DNA from: Vibrio owensii CAIM 1854 = LMG 25443
Lineage (GTDB): Bacteria; Pseudomonadota; Gammaproteobacteria; Enterobacterales; Vibrionaceae
Reading direction: 5' to 3'
Length of the DNA: 64,000 nt
Assembly (NCBI RefSeq): GCF_000817815.1
Contig: NZ_JPRD01000068.1
Location: 1-64,000 of the forward strand
The position numbers and the translations under genes are program-made. Shown here one piece after another: positions 7,723 to 17,248 of the stretch (position 1 is its first letter; each line of letters begins with the position of its first letter). The notes beneath the pieces were generated by a model, which saw nothing but the letters and a program-made list of their open reading frames with translations, made no database searches and was not told the origin of the DNA.

Positions 7723-8664
7723 CTACTCGTCTGAGTAAATGTTTACGCTCAATTCACCTTGAGTGTTGATCCCTGCTCGATACATACCAGAACTGTTCAT
7801 CGCAAAGTGCAACTCACCTTGTGCATCAATAGCGATTAGACCGCCCTCTCCGCCCATCTCTTTAAGTTCACCTTGGATGATATGTTCACAGGCAGTGCGG
7901 ACGTTTTCTTGCAAATAACGCATGCGCGCTGCAACGTCTTCCGCCACTCGTTTACGGATAAAGAACTCGCCGACACCTGTAGTGGAAACCGCAACAACGC
8001 CATTCTCTGCCACCGTGCCGCACCCAATCAGAGCAGAATCTCCCACTCGTCCGTATTTCTTGTTGGTCACACCGCCAGTACTGGTCGCTGCCGCTAAGTT
8101 ACCATGTTGATCCAATGCTACAGCGCCGACGGTACCGTGTTTACGATCATCTGGGTAACGGGACTCGGAAAGAGCAAACATGCCTTTCTCACGCATAGAA
8201 ATCAGTTGTTCATAGCGACGATCAGTGAAGAAGTAATCTTGCTCTGTGTACTCATGGCCTTGTTCGAAAGCAAATTTCTCAGCACCCTCGCCGACTAACA
8301 GCACATGGTTGCTGTTTTTCATTACATCACGAGCGAGCTCGATGGGGTTCTTAATATGACGAATACCGGCAACAGCACCTGCCGCTTGGTTTCTACCATC
8401 CATTACAGAGGCGTCCATTTCTACCATTTCATTGTGAGTAAGAACCGAGCCTTTGCCTGCATTGAAATTAGGAGAGTCTTCAAGAACCTTAACCGCAGCA
8501 ACCACAGCATCCAACGCTTCGCCGCCTTTTTCTAGAATTTGATGGCCCGCTTTTACCGCAGCTTCTAAATCCGTCAAGATGGATTGCTGCAGTTCATCAC
8601 TCATCTGTTCACGTAAGATAGTGCCCGCACCACCATGAATCGCAATCGAGAAGGGTTTCGTCAT
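7723..8664 (-). CDS. isoaspartyl peptidase / L-asparaginase (Ntn hydrolase)
   Basis: The product has the plant-type asparaginase layout: IAIHGGAGTI at the N-terminus, then the autocleavage site HGTVGAVALD, whose threonine (about residue 178 from this start) becomes the nucleophile of the beta subunit, and the substrate loop GGVTNKKYGRVGDS. The enzyme is expected to hydrolyse beta-aspartyl dipeptides and asparagine. Length (313) fits E. coli IaaA. There is no signal peptide, so it is cytoplasmic. The ATG at 8662-8664 starts MTKPFSIAIHGG; a start 4 codons upstream is possible. E. coli lacks it at this place. Confidence 0.92.
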   Translation of the reverse strand: MTKPFSIAIHGGAGTILREQMSDELQQSILTDLEAAVKAGHQILEKGGEALDAVVAAVKVLEDSPNFNAGKGSVLTHNEMVEMDASVMDGRNQAAGAVAGIRHIKNPIELARDVMKNSNHVLLVGEGAEKFAFEQGHEYTEQDYFFTDRRYEQLISMREKGMFALSESRYPDDRKHGTVGAVALDQHGNLAAATSTGGVTNKKYGRVGDSALIGCGTVAENGVVAVSTTGVGEFFIRKRVAEDVAARMRYLQENVRTACEHIIQGELKEMGGEGGLIAIDAQGELHFAMNSSGMYRAGINTQGELSVNIYSDE

Positions 8665-8718
8665 CACTTTGTCCAACTGTTATTCCTTGTATGATTTGCA
8701 CTACACCCTAGATAAACA

Positions 8719-8752
8719 AAAAGCGCAAGTTGAAACCTCAACTTGCGCTTTT
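8719..8752 (-). terminator. terminator of slyD
   Basis: A 15-bp perfect stem (AAAAGCGCAAGTTGA with its complement) with a 4-base loop and a T-run on the minus strand lies 42 bases past the slyD stop. Confidence 0.92.
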
Positions 8753-8794
8753 CAAAGCTTTTCTAGATTACGTTATCTAGTAAAGAGCGTGCGA

Positions 8795-9364
8795 TTAGTG
8801 AGAACCGCAACCGCCGCCGCCACAACATTCGTGGTCGTCGCCTTTCTCTTCGCCACCACAGCAGCCGCCTTCTTTGTCGTCACCGCCGCAGCAGCCACCA
8901 CCTTGGTGGATGTGACCGTGCTCGATCTCTTCAGCTGTTGCTTCACGAGTAGCCATAACTTCTACTTCGAAAGTTAGTGTTTGGCCAGCTAGCATGTGGT
9001 TGCCATCTACAACAACTTCGTCGCCGTCTACTTCAGTTACTTCTACAGGGATTGGACCTTGATCAGTATCTGCTAGGAAACGCATGCCAACTTCGATTTG
9101 GTCAACGCCTTGGAATACGTCTGCAGGAACACGTTGCACTAGTGCATCGTTGTGGTCGCCGTACGCATCTTCAGGAGCTACTGTTACTGAGAACTTGTCG
9201 CCAGCCACTTTGCCTTCTAGTTCGTTTTCAAGACCAGTGATCAGGTTGTTGTGACCGTGTAGGTAATCAAGAGGCGCGTCAGCTGTTGATTGATCAACAA
9301 CAACACCGTCTTCCAACATTACTTTGTATGCAAGGCTTGCAACAACGTTCTTTTCAATTTTCAT
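8795..9364 (-). CDS. slyD: FKBP-type peptidyl-prolyl isomerase SlyD, metal-binding
   Basis: The 189-residue protein has the SlyD FKBP domain with inserted flap (about 1-140; LEDGVVVDQS, PLDYLHGHNNLITGLENELEG) and a tail rich in His and Cys (from about 148: HGHIHQGGGCCGG and two further CCGG clusters). In E. coli SlyD is a cytoplasmic foldase that gives nickel to HypB and hydrogenase. Nickel or zinc binding here is inferred from the tail. The ATG has CCCTGGAGTTAGT upstream. Monocistronic, with its own terminator at 8719. Confidence 0.96.
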   Translation of the reverse strand: MKIEKNVVASLAYKVMLEDGVVVDQSTADAPLDYLHGHNNLITGLENELEGKVAGDKFSVTVAPEDAYGDHNDALVQRVPADVFQGVDQIEVGMRFLADTDQGPIPVEVTEVDGDEVVVDGNHMLAGQTLTFEVEVMATREATAEEIEHGHIHQGGGCCGGDDKEGGCCGGEEKGDDHECCGGGGCGSH

Positions 9365-9452
9365 ACTAACTCCAGGGAGATTAATTGACCTAACCAGAAT
9401 GGGGTTAAGTACCGAGATGGTAGTATTATGGGGATCAATTAACGAAGTTCAA

Positions 9453-9653
9453 TTACTCAGGCTTAAAAATCCCAATCATTTCTTGTTCTGAGTGTTTATT
9501 TTTTTCTACAGATTGCGGTTTACGCTGTTCGGTAAAATTACAGTCAACACACTCAACCAGTTCGATGTTGTTCTCGATCCACCAGCGTAAGGTATCCTGC
9601 TGGCTGCATTTCGGGCAGCTTGCACCCGCGATAAAACGTTTCTTGGCTTTCAC
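9453..9653 (-). CDS. YheV family zinc-ribbon protein
   Basis: The 66-residue product from a GTG start at 9651-9653 (VKAKKRFIAGASCPKC) has a CPKC...CVDC pair typical of a small zinc ribbon and ends IGIFKPE, like E. coli YheV. The GTG has AAGGA at good distance; a longer in-frame start at 9698 would overlap kefB and adds residues not seen in YheV. It follows kefB as in E. coli yheV-kefB-kefG. The function is unknown. Confidence 0.85.
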   Translation of the reverse strand: MKAKKRFIAGASCPKCSQQDTLRWWIENNIELVECVDCNFTEQRKPQSVEKNKHSEQEMIGIFKPE

Positions 9654-9688
9654 TTTTATTCCTTTTCCCGCTTGATGCTGCGCGGGTA

Positions 9689-11485
9689 CTACTTCCAATG
9701 ATTTGGCGACTGTTGATCGCTTTCCATTTCGCGACCGAAGATTTCTTCTAGTTCTTTACGTGCTTCTTTCGAGCGTTGAGCAAGTTCTTTGTCCTCATTA
9801 TGCTGAGGTAACAAGTCCTTGAGCATAGCATTATCTAACTTACGAAAATGTGCTTCTGCCCGCTTTGCTTGATACGGGTGCATGCCTAATTCTACGAGCG
9901 CTTGGCGACCTAGATCTAAGGCGCCTAAAAAGGTTTCACGCGAGTAGTTCTGCACGCCGTGATTCATCAGTTGATACGCTTCCACACGGCTGCGAGCACG
10001 GGCGAGGATTTTTAATTTCGGGAAGTATTCACGGCAAATGTCGACAATCGCCATCACCTCATCTGGTGAGTCGGTACAGATCACTAAGGCTTCTGCTTTA
10101 TCCGCACCTGCGGCACGTAACAAATCAATCTGAGTCGCATCACCATAAAACACCTTATAGCCGTATTTACGCAGCAAGTGGATTTGGCTCGCGTCACTTT
10201 CTAGTACCGTTACTTTGATCTTGTTGGCGTACATCAAGCGTCCAACAATCTGACCAAAACGACCAAAGCCTGCGATAATCACTCGAGGTCGACGATCAAC
10301 AACATTGCTAGCCACGCTCTCTTCTTCTTGGTTCAGCGTATGAGCAAACCATTTTTTCTGCCCCATGAGCAACAGTGGTGTCGTCACCATTGACAAACTC
10401 ACCACAACCAATAAGAAGGAAACTTGCTCTTTGGTTAAGATGCCTTCTTGGCTTGCTGCGGTGAAAATCACAAACGCAAACTCACCACCTTGGCTCAAAA
10501 TCGCCGCCATACGACTGCGCGATTTTGCACGGACTCGAGCAGTGCGAGCCAAGACATACAGCACCAAACCTTTCACTACAACAAGGGCAATCACGGCACT
10601 AATAATCGCGAACGGTTGAAGTGCTAATAAGCCCAAATTCACCGCCATACCAACCGCAATAAAGAACAAGCCAAGCAGCAGGCCTTTAAAAGGTTCAATC
10701 GCGATTTCTAGCTCATGACGGTATTCACTTTCTGCCAGCAGCACGCCCGCAAGGAAAGTGCCGAGTGCCATCGATAGCCCCAGTTTTTGCATCGCAACAG
10801 AGATACCAAGTACCACTAGAAGAGCGGCAACGGTGAAAAGTTCACGCACGCCACTCATCACCACAAAACGGAACAGAGGACGTAAAAGGAAATGACCGCC
10901 AACTAATAACGCAACCACACTACCTAGTACCCAAATGGCATCTAACCAATCGCCACCACCTTGCCCACCAGCAAGTAATGGCAACATAGCGAGCATCGGA
11001 ATGACGGCAATATCTTGGAATAGCAACACAGCAAAACCAGATTGTCCGGTTTCGGTGCCGGCTTGCCCCTGCTCTTCTATCACTTTTAGTGCAATTGCCG
11101 TCGACGAGAGCGCCAAACCCATACCAATGACGAGGCTGACTTGCATGCTCAATCCAAACAAGCTGACGATACTGCCGATCACAGCCGTGGTCACGATGAC
11201 TTGAGCACCACCTAAGCCGAGTATCGGCCCACGCATTTGCCATAATTTTTTGGGGTTCAGTTCCAAGCCAATTAAGAACAGCAGCAACACCACCCCGAGT
11301 TCAGCGAAATGGAGAATCGCATCCACATCGCTGATCAACCCCAGCCCCCAAGGGCCAATTAAAACACCTGCAATCAGGTAACCGAGTACCGATCCCAAAC
11401 CAAGTCGCTGAGCAATCGGTACGGCAACAACGGCGGCAGAAAGAAAAACGACGCTACTTTGAAGAAACTCACTGGTCATCGCCAT
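9689..11485 (-). CDS. kefB: glutathione-regulated potassium efflux protein KefB
   Basis: The 598-residue CPA2 antiporter has about 12 membrane segments (1-385) with the characteristic GLELNPKKLW and LAESEYRHELE, then a cytosolic RCK/TrkA-N NAD-binding domain (about 400-520; GFGRFGQIVGRLM) and a C-terminal extension. It is held closed by glutathione and opened by glutathione adducts, acidifying the cell against electrophiles. The ATG at 11483-11485 has GGAGG 5 bases upstream. It overlaps kefG by 17 bases, so translation is coupled. Confidence 0.95.
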   Translation of the reverse strand: MAMTSEFLQSSVVFLSAAVVAVPIAQRLGLGSVLGYLIAGVLIGPWGLGLISDVDAILHFAELGVVLLLFLIGLELNPKKLWQMRGPILGLGGAQVIVTTAVIGSIVSLFGLSMQVSLVIGMGLALSSTAIALKVIEEQGQAGTETGQSGFAVLLFQDIAVIPMLAMLPLLAGGQGGGDWLDAIWVLGSVVALLVGGHFLLRPLFRFVVMSGVRELFTVAALLVVLGISVAMQKLGLSMALGTFLAGVLLAESEYRHELEIAIEPFKGLLLGLFFIAVGMAVNLGLLALQPFAIISAVIALVVVKGLVLYVLARTARVRAKSRSRMAAILSQGGEFAFVIFTAASQEGILTKEQVSFLLVVVSLSMVTTPLLLMGQKKWFAHTLNQEEESVASNVVDRRPRVIIAGFGRFGQIVGRLMYANKIKVTVLESDASQIHLLRKYGYKVFYGDATQIDLLRAAGADKAEALVICTDSPDEVMAIVDICREYFPKLKILARARSRVEAYQLMNHGVQNYSRETFLGALDLGRQALVELGMHPYQAKRAEAHFRKLDNAMLKDLLPQHNEDKELAQRSKEARKELEEIFGREMESDQQSPNHWK

Positions 11486-12056
11486 GTTGGCCTCCTTGCT
11501 CTCCCCACTCTCTCAGGGGATGATTGAGCCATTGACGATACTGCTCTGCATGCTGATAACGTTCGATATCCGAGACATTACGCGACCAGTACAACACTAA
11601 AGGTTCCATCCAGTGCATCTGACATAGTGCCGCAGTCAACTCGAATGGTTGCAGGATTTGCTCAAGTGGGTACTTGTTGTAGCCCATAGGACTGAACGCA
11701 TCCTCTTTACCGCCAGTAGTAATCACACTGCGCCAATATTTACCCTCTAATGCGCAACCATCGCCAAACGCAAAGCCTTTGCCTAACACACGATCCATCC
11801 ACTCTTTTAGCAACGCTGGGCAGGAATACATATAGAGGGGATGATGAAAAACGATCACATCGTGTTCCGCCAATAAGTGGTGTTCATAGTTAACATCGAT
11901 AAAGAAATCAGGGTACGCACCATAAAGATCGTGCACCGTGACATGATCAAGCGATTCGATTTTTTTAATCATCACTTGATTAGCAATGGAGTTTTGCGGC
12001 TCTGGGTGAGCATAAATAACCAGAACTCTTGGGGGAATAGACGCTGCAACAGCCAA
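11469..12056 (-). CDS. kefG: KefB ancillary quinone-reductase-like protein KefG
   Basis: The 195-residue flavodoxin-fold protein has RVLVIYAHPEPQNS for phosphate/flavin binding, VTVHDLYGAYPDFFID and HPLYMYSCPALLKEWMDRVL, all typical of KefF/KefG subunits needed for full KefB activity. The only suitable start is TTG (12054-12056), with AAGGACG upstream; no ATG is available before the conserved core. It is the first gene of kefG-kefB-yheV, divergent from yheS across 177 bases. Confidence 0.92.
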   Translation of the reverse strand: MAVAASIPPRVLVIYAHPEPQNSIANQVMIKKIESLDHVTVHDLYGAYPDFFIDVNYEHHLLAEHDVIVFHHPLYMYSCPALLKEWMDRVLGKGFAFGDGCALEGKYWRSVITTGGKEDAFSPMGYNKYPLEQILQPFELTAALCQMHWMEPLVLYWSRNVSDIERYQHAEQYRQWLNHPLREWGEQGGQHGDDQ

Positions 12057-12233
12057 ATGGTCGTCCTTGTGTTGATTTCCTAGTAAAAATTATCGTTATC
12101 AGATTGTTATACTTTTTTGTATAGCATAATGCAATTAAAGCTCAGAGATCGACTTTTCCCGCCAATACCCCTACTATTCATCGCGAGATCAACGACCAAG
12201 AAACGCGCACTGCGCAAAGTGAATTAAAACTCT

Positions 12234-14153
12234 ATGATTACCTTCTCTGATATTCAGTTACTGCGTGGCGGTAAACCTCTTTTAGACCAAGCTTCTGCAA
12301 CCATTCACCCAGGCGATAAAGTGGGTCTGGTTGGTAAAAATGGCTGTGGTAAATCGACCCTATTCGCACTACTGAAAGACGAATTGTCGATTGATGCGGG
12401 CTCATTCAGTCAGCCGCAGCATTGGGAGTTGGCATGGGTAGCACAGGAAACCCCTGCACTAGACCGCAGCGCAATTGAATACGTTATTGATGGTGATCGT
12501 GAGTTCCGCGATCTTGAAGCTCAACTGGCGATCGCCGAAGAGAAAGACAACGGCACACTGGTTGCAGAGATCCACGGCAAGATTGAAACCATTGGCGGTT
12601 ACAGCATTCGCGCACGTGCAGCCGAACTGCTTGACGGCCTAGGCTTTAGCCAAGAGCAAATGAGCTGGAACCTGACTCAGTTCTCGGGTGGTTGGCGTAT
12701 GCGCCTTAACTTGGCTCAAGCGCTGTTGTGTCGTTCTGATCTACTGTTACTCGACGAACCAACCAACCACTTAGATTTGGACGCGGTAATGTGGCTAGAG
12801 CGTTGGCTACAAAACTACCCTGGCACATTGATTCTGATCTCGCACGACCGTGACTTCTTGGATCCAATCGTTGGTCGCATCATTCACATCGAGAATCAGC
12901 AGCTGAACGAATACACGGGTAACTACTCGTCATTCGAAAACCAACGCGCACAAAAAATGGTGCTGCAACAAGCGATGTTCGAGAAGCAACAGAAACAGAT
13001 GTCGCACATGCAAAGCTACATTGACCGCTTCCGTTACAAAGCATCCAAAGCGCGCCAAGCACAAAGCCGAATTAAAGCGCTGGAGCGTATGGAGAAGGTA
13101 CTGCCAGCGCAGTTCGATAACCCATTTAGTTTCCAGTTCCGCGATCCTGCAGCCCTACCAAACCCAATCATGATGATGGATGAAGTGTCGGCAGGCTACG
13201 GTGACAACCTGATCCTAGAGAAGATCCGCCTAAACCTAGTACCGGGCAGCCGCATTGGTCTACTTGGTCGTAACGGCGCGGGTAAATCAACCTTGATCAA
13301 ATTGCTGTCTGGTGAGCTAAAAGCGCAAGGCGGCGATCTGACTTACTCGCAAGGCGTGAAGATCGGTTACTTCGCTCAGCACCAACTAGAAACACTGCAC
13401 CCAGAAGAAACACCGCTGCAGCACATGATGCAAATCGCACCAGATCAAACCGAGCAGCAGCTACGTGATTACCTAGGTAGCTTTGGTTTCCAAGGTGATA
13501 AAGCGCTTGAGAAAGTCGCACCGTTTTCTGGTGGTGAGAAAGCACGTTTGGTATTGGCACTAATTGTGTGGCAGAAACCAAACCTGTTGCTACTCGATGA
13601 ACCGACCAACCACTTGGACTTGGACATGCGCCAAGCACTGACCATGGCACTGCAAACATTCGAAGGTGCAATGGTGATTGTTTCGCACGACCGTTACCTA
13701 TTGCGTGCAACCACAGATGATCTGTACCTTGTGCACGATCGCCAAGTAGCACCATTCGACGGTGACTTGAGTGATTACTACAAGTGGTTGACCGAACAAC
13801 AAAAAGCCGAGCGTAAAGAAGCACAAGCAGCTCAGCCAGTTAAAGATAACGCCAACAGTGCAGCGGCGAAAAAAGAGCAAAAGCGACGCGAAGCAGAATT
13901 TCGTAAGCTGACCGCACCAATTCGCAAAACGCTGACACAGTTAGAAAACAAAATGGATAAGTTAGGTGAAGCTCTAGCGAAAGCAGAAGAGCAATTAGCG
14001 GATAACTCGCTGTATGAAGCCGAAAACAAGGCTAAACTTAACGAAGTGTTGGCGCTTCAAGCTTCTAGCAAAGCAGATCTTGAAGAAGTAGAAATGGAAT
14101 GGATGTCTGCCCAAGAAACACTCGAGCAGATGGAACTAGAGTTTAATCAATGA
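12234..14153 (+). CDS. ABC-F family ATP-binding protein YheS
   Basis: The 639-residue soluble protein has two ABC cassettes: Walker A GKNGCGKST (about 36) and GRNGAGKST (about 348), signatures FSGGWRMR and FSGGEKAR, Walker B LLLLDEPTNHLDLD in both, joined by a linker (about 240-320), and a C-terminal charged coiled coil (about 540-639). No membrane domains, so it is an ABC-F translation factor rather than a transporter; relatives act at the ribosomal E site. It is followed by a coupled small gene (4-base overlap). No resistance function is implied. Confidence 0.94.
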   Translation: MITFSDIQLLRGGKPLLDQASATIHPGDKVGLVGKNGCGKSTLFALLKDELSIDAGSFSQPQHWELAWVAQETPALDRSAIEYVIDGDREFRDLEAQLAIAEEKDNGTLVAEIHGKIETIGGYSIRARAAELLDGLGFSQEQMSWNLTQFSGGWRMRLNLAQALLCRSDLLLLDEPTNHLDLDAVMWLERWLQNYPGTLILISHDRDFLDPIVGRIIHIENQQLNEYTGNYSSFENQRAQKMVLQQAMFEKQQKQMSHMQSYIDRFRYKASKARQAQSRIKALERMEKVLPAQFDNPFSFQFRDPAALPNPIMMMDEVSAGYGDNLILEKIRLNLVPGSRIGLLGRNGAGKSTLIKLLSGELKAQGGDLTYSQGVKIGYFAQHQLETLHPEETPLQHMMQIAPDQTEQQLRDYLGSFGFQGDKALEKVAPFSGGEKARLVLALIVWQKPNLLLLDEPTNHLDLDMRQALTMALQTFEGAMVIVSHDRYLLRATTDDLYLVHDRQVAPFDGDLSDYYKWLTEQQKAERKEAQAAQPVKDNANSAAAKKEQKRREAEFRKLTAPIRKTLTQLENKMDKLGEALAKAEEQLADNSLYEAENKAKLNEVLALQASSKADLEEVEMEWMSAQETLEQMELEFNQ

Positions 14154-14629
14154 CAAACGAGCACGCAGAATACACTCTTACCCTAGAACACCTTTGGCAG
14201 TTCAGTCTGCAATTTTATGGTGTGCGAGAAGTGAAGGAAGCGTGCTTATCATTGCAAAACAACTACCACGGCAACGTGAACCTATTACTGCTGCTCAGAT
14301 GGCTCGATGAGCAGCAGGTGATTTTCCAAGAGCAAGACTGGCATTTAGTTCAAGGCTGTCTTGGTCGAAGCGAAACTCTACTCCACTCTTACCGCGAACT
14401 TCGTCGCCACCTCAAAGCGCAAGTCAACGACGCACTTTATCGTGAAGCATTGCAGTTCGAATTGCAGCTCGAAAAGCAGCAGCAATCAGACTTAGTTGAC
14501 TGTGTTAACTCACTTCAATTAGTCAAAAACGATGGTGACCCACTGACGCTGAGATACTGCCGCCAATTGGGTGGAGAGCATTTGCAACAGGCGTTCTCAA
14601 TTCCCGTTCCGAACATTCACCATCCATAA
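14150..14629 (+). CDS. TIGR02444 family protein
   Basis: The 159-residue protein contains the region FSLQFYGVREVKEACLSLQ and NVNLLLLLRWLDEQ, as in the TIGR02444 family of small gamma-proteobacterial proteins with no established role. It looks all-helical and soluble. The ATG overlaps the yheS stop (ATGA), so both are translated together. It lies between yheS and yheT, which are adjacent in E. coli. I cannot assign a function. Confidence 0.8.
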   Translation: MTNEHAEYTLTLEHLWQFSLQFYGVREVKEACLSLQNNYHGNVNLLLLLRWLDEQQVIFQEQDWHLVQGCLGRSETLLHSYRELRRHLKAQVNDALYREALQFELQLEKQQQSDLVDCVNSLQLVKNDGDPLTLRYCRQLGGEHLQQAFSIPVPNIHHP

Positions 14630-14729
14630 ATCCGTCATAAACCAGTAAAATATCTATACTAAAGCTATAAAGGATTATATTAATAAGTTCTTCAGCGAAC
14701 ATTGAAGGACCATATAAGAGCAGTTAGGT

Positions 14730-15737
14730 ATGACACAATTTTTCGCAGCCGCCGGGATTAAGAACCCGCATCTTCAGACGCTATTACCGCGCTTTATCCG
14801 CAAGAAAGCGTTGTTTACGCCTATTTGGCAAACACTCGATACACCAGATGGTGACTTCCTCGATTTGGCATGGTCGCAACAGCCAGATTCCGAAGCCGCA
14901 CGCAACAAACCTATCTTCGTCTTATTCCATGGCTTGGAGGGCTGCTTCTATAGCCCGTATGCGAACGGTTTGATGAACGCTTTCTCTAAATCGGGTTGGC
15001 TGTCGGTCATGATGCACTTTCGTGGTTGCAGCGGTAAACCAAACAAGAAAGCCCGTGCCTATCATTCCGGTGAAGTGACGGACGCTCGTTTCTTTCTTGA
15101 ACAGCTCAATCAGCAGTTTCCCAATAACCCAAAAGTTGCAGTAGGCATTTCTCTCGGTGGGAACATGTTGGCGAACTACTTGGCTGAGTACAAAGATGAT
15201 CCAATCTTGAGCGCTGCAACCATTGTCTCTGCACCGCTGGATTTGGCCGCGTGTGCTAACCGTATTGAACAAGGCTTCTCCAAGGTCTACAAGCGCTACC
15301 TACTCTCTTCGCTCAAACGCAATGCGCTGCAAAAACACGACTTAATCCAAGGTGAACTCGCCTTGTCGTATAACTCAATCAAACGCGTGACGCGCTTATA
15401 CGAATTCGACGATCTGATCACTGCCCCTTTGCATGGCTTTAAAGACGCGCAAGATTATTACGACCAGTGTTCAGGCTTGAGCAAGCTGCAACAGATCACC
15501 TTGCCAACCTTGATCATCCACGCCAAAGACGATCCGTTTATGACCGAAGAGGTGATCCCAAAATTCGTGCTGCCAGACAACATCGATTACCGACTTTATG
15601 AGCACGGTGGTCACGTTGGTTTCCTGACAGGTACTGCATTAAAACCTAAGTTCTGGTTGGAAGAAGCTTTACCGGCTTATTACGAAAGTATCGCCGCAGA
15701 CTACCTTTCTGCTGTATCCGTACCGCGAACACAGTAA
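14730..15737 (+). CDS. YheT family alpha/beta hydrolase
   Basis: The 335-residue protein has an alpha/beta hydrolase core: oxyanion HGLEG (about 67-71), nucleophile elbow VGISLGGN with S141, acid in HAKDDPFM and catalytic His in HGGHVGF. The N-terminal NPHLQTLLPRF is the mark of the YheT/ABHD1-3 group. Substrates are unknown, possibly short esters. It starts 100 bases after the TIGR02444 gene; yheU follows after 65 bases. Confidence 0.92.
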   Translation: MTQFFAAAGIKNPHLQTLLPRFIRKKALFTPIWQTLDTPDGDFLDLAWSQQPDSEAARNKPIFVLFHGLEGCFYSPYANGLMNAFSKSGWLSVMMHFRGCSGKPNKKARAYHSGEVTDARFFLEQLNQQFPNNPKVAVGISLGGNMLANYLAEYKDDPILSAATIVSAPLDLAACANRIEQGFSKVYKRYLLSSLKRNALQKHDLIQGELALSYNSIKRVTRLYEFDDLITAPLHGFKDAQDYYDQCSGLSKLQQITLPTLIIHAKDDPFMTEEVIPKFVLPDNIDYRLYEHGGHVGFLTGTALKPKFWLEEALPAYYESIAADYLSAVSVPRTQ

Positions 15738-15802
15738 ACTACTAAGCGTGTCAGACATAACGCTTCTGCACGCACTAAACATCATAAAAGTTTGAGGTAT
15801 TT

Positions 15803-16015
15803 ATGATCATTCCATGGCAAGACATTGCGCCAGAGACACTAGAAAACCTGATCCGAGAATTCGTGCTACGTGAAGGCACCGACTACGGCTCAGTCGAAGT
15901 TTCACTGCAGAGTAAAATCGATCAGGTCAAATCCCAATTAGAGAAAGGCGAAGCGGTCATCGTATTTTCTGAGCTTCATGAAACGGTTGATATCCAACTA
16001 AAAGCAAAGTTTTAG
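15803..16015 (+). CDS. YheU family protein
   Basis: The 70-residue protein starts MIIPWQDIAPETLENLIREFVLREGTDYG, the hallmark of UPF0270/YheU. It is a small soluble protein with no known role. Its start is preceded by TGAGGTATTT. The position between yheT and prk is the same as in E. coli, where yheU precedes prkB. Confidence 0.92.
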   Translation: MIIPWQDIAPETLENLIREFVLREGTDYGSVEVSLQSKIDQVKSQLEKGEAVIVFSELHETVDIQLKAKF

Positions 16016-16139
16016 ACCCTTCACATTTTACCGTATCCCACTCGATGACAAGGGCTTGTTACGTGCTATAGTGGGTTATCGACCGTGCAGCATACGTGTG
16101 CTGCACTTTACAGGTAAGTAATTTTCGACAAGGTTTGTC

Positions 16140-17009
16140 ATGTCAGCGAAACACCCAATCATTGCGGTTACTGGTTCGTCCGGTGCCGGCACAACCACCA
16201 CTTCTGAAGCCTTCCGTAAGATGTTCAATATGATGAACGTCAAACCAGCATGGGTTGAAGGCGACAGCTTCCACCGCTTTACACGTCCAGAGATGGATGT
16301 CGAAATCCGCAAAGCGCGTGAACAAGGCAAACACATCAGCTACTTTGGTCCGCAAGCCAATGACTTTCCGGGCCTAGAAGAGTTCTTCCGTAAGTTCGGT
16401 GAAGATGGCACTGGCAGCGTGCGCCGCTATCTGCACACTTTTGATGAAGCCGTTCCATACAACCAAATGCCGGGCACCTTTACGCCTTGGCAAGATCTGC
16501 CAGAAAACAGCGATGTCCTTTTCTATGAAGGTTTACACGGTGGCGTGGTAGATGGTGATGTCAATGTGGCGCGTCACGTCGATTTTCTAATTGGCATGGT
16601 GCCGATTGTGAACTTGGAGTGGATTCAAAAGTTCGTTCGTGACACGCGCGATCGTGGTCATTCAAGAGAAGCGGTGATGGATTCGATCGTGCGCTCGATG
16701 GACGATTACCTAAACTACATTACCCCGCAATTTTCTCGTACACATATCAACTTTCAGCGCGTACCGACCGTCGATACTTCTAACCCACTTAACGCCAAAG
16801 GGATCCCAAGTTTGGATGAGAGTTTTGTGGTGATCCGTCTACGCGGCATCAAGAATGTCGACTTCCCGTATTTGCTGGCGATGATTGATGGCTCATTCAT
16901 GTCTCGCCATAACACCATTGTGGTTCCTGGCGGTAAGATGAGCTTTGCAATGGAGCTCATAGTAAGACCGATTCTGCAACAACTCATCGAAACAGGGAAA
17001 ATTGGCTAA
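16140..17009 (+). CDS. phosphoribulokinase-like protein
   Basis: The 289-residue protein is a class I phosphoribulokinase homologue with P-loop GSSGAGTTT (12-20), FHRFTRPEMDVEI and DVLFYEGLHGG. In autotrophs this enzyme makes ribulose 1,5-bisphosphate; Vibrio lacks a Calvin cycle and no Rubisco gene is seen here. The same orphan (PrkB) sits beside crp in E. coli, where its role is unresolved. Length equals E. coli PrkB. It is 130 bases before the crp regulatory region. Confidence 0.9.
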   Translation: MSAKHPIIAVTGSSGAGTTTTSEAFRKMFNMMNVKPAWVEGDSFHRFTRPEMDVEIRKAREQGKHISYFGPQANDFPGLEEFFRKFGEDGTGSVRRYLHTFDEAVPYNQMPGTFTPWQDLPENSDVLFYEGLHGGVVDGDVNVARHVDFLIGMVPIVNLEWIQKFVRDTRDRGHSREAVMDSIVRSMDDYLNYITPQFSRTHINFQRVPTVDTSNPLNAKGIPSLDESFVVIRLRGIKNVDFPYLLAMIDGSFMSRHNTIVVPGGKMSFAMELIVRPILQQLIETGKIG

Positions 17010-17042
17010 AAACCTCCCTACTGGAGTGTTTACTTTTCATAC

Positions 17043-17058
17043 CGTGATCATGTGCACA
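17043..17058. promoter_or_regulatory. CRP-binding site, probable crp autoregulation
   Basis: CGTGA-N6-GCACA fits the TGTGA-N6-TCACA consensus with one mismatch in each half. It lies about 190 bases upstream of the crp start, in the prk-crp spacer. In E. coli CRP regulates its own gene through sites of this kind; the same is inferred here. Confidence 0.6.
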
Positions 17059-17248
17059 GTTTTGCTTACAAAATCTCAATCATGGCACGATTAAAATCAA
17101 GAAATCGTTTTCGAAAAAGGATACTATTTCTAACCGAAACACAAGAGAGCTTGCAGCATATAAAAAGTGCTCTTATTCTAGTAGGCCAATTCAGGCTTAG
17201 CTAAAATATGGATAGCGCAAGCGTACCCTGCAGAGGAAGTGAGATATT

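Noticed and set aside
13297..13824. Minus-strand open frame of 175 codons inside yheS
   Set aside because: It is fully antisense to the ABC-F gene with no start signal or recognisable domain.
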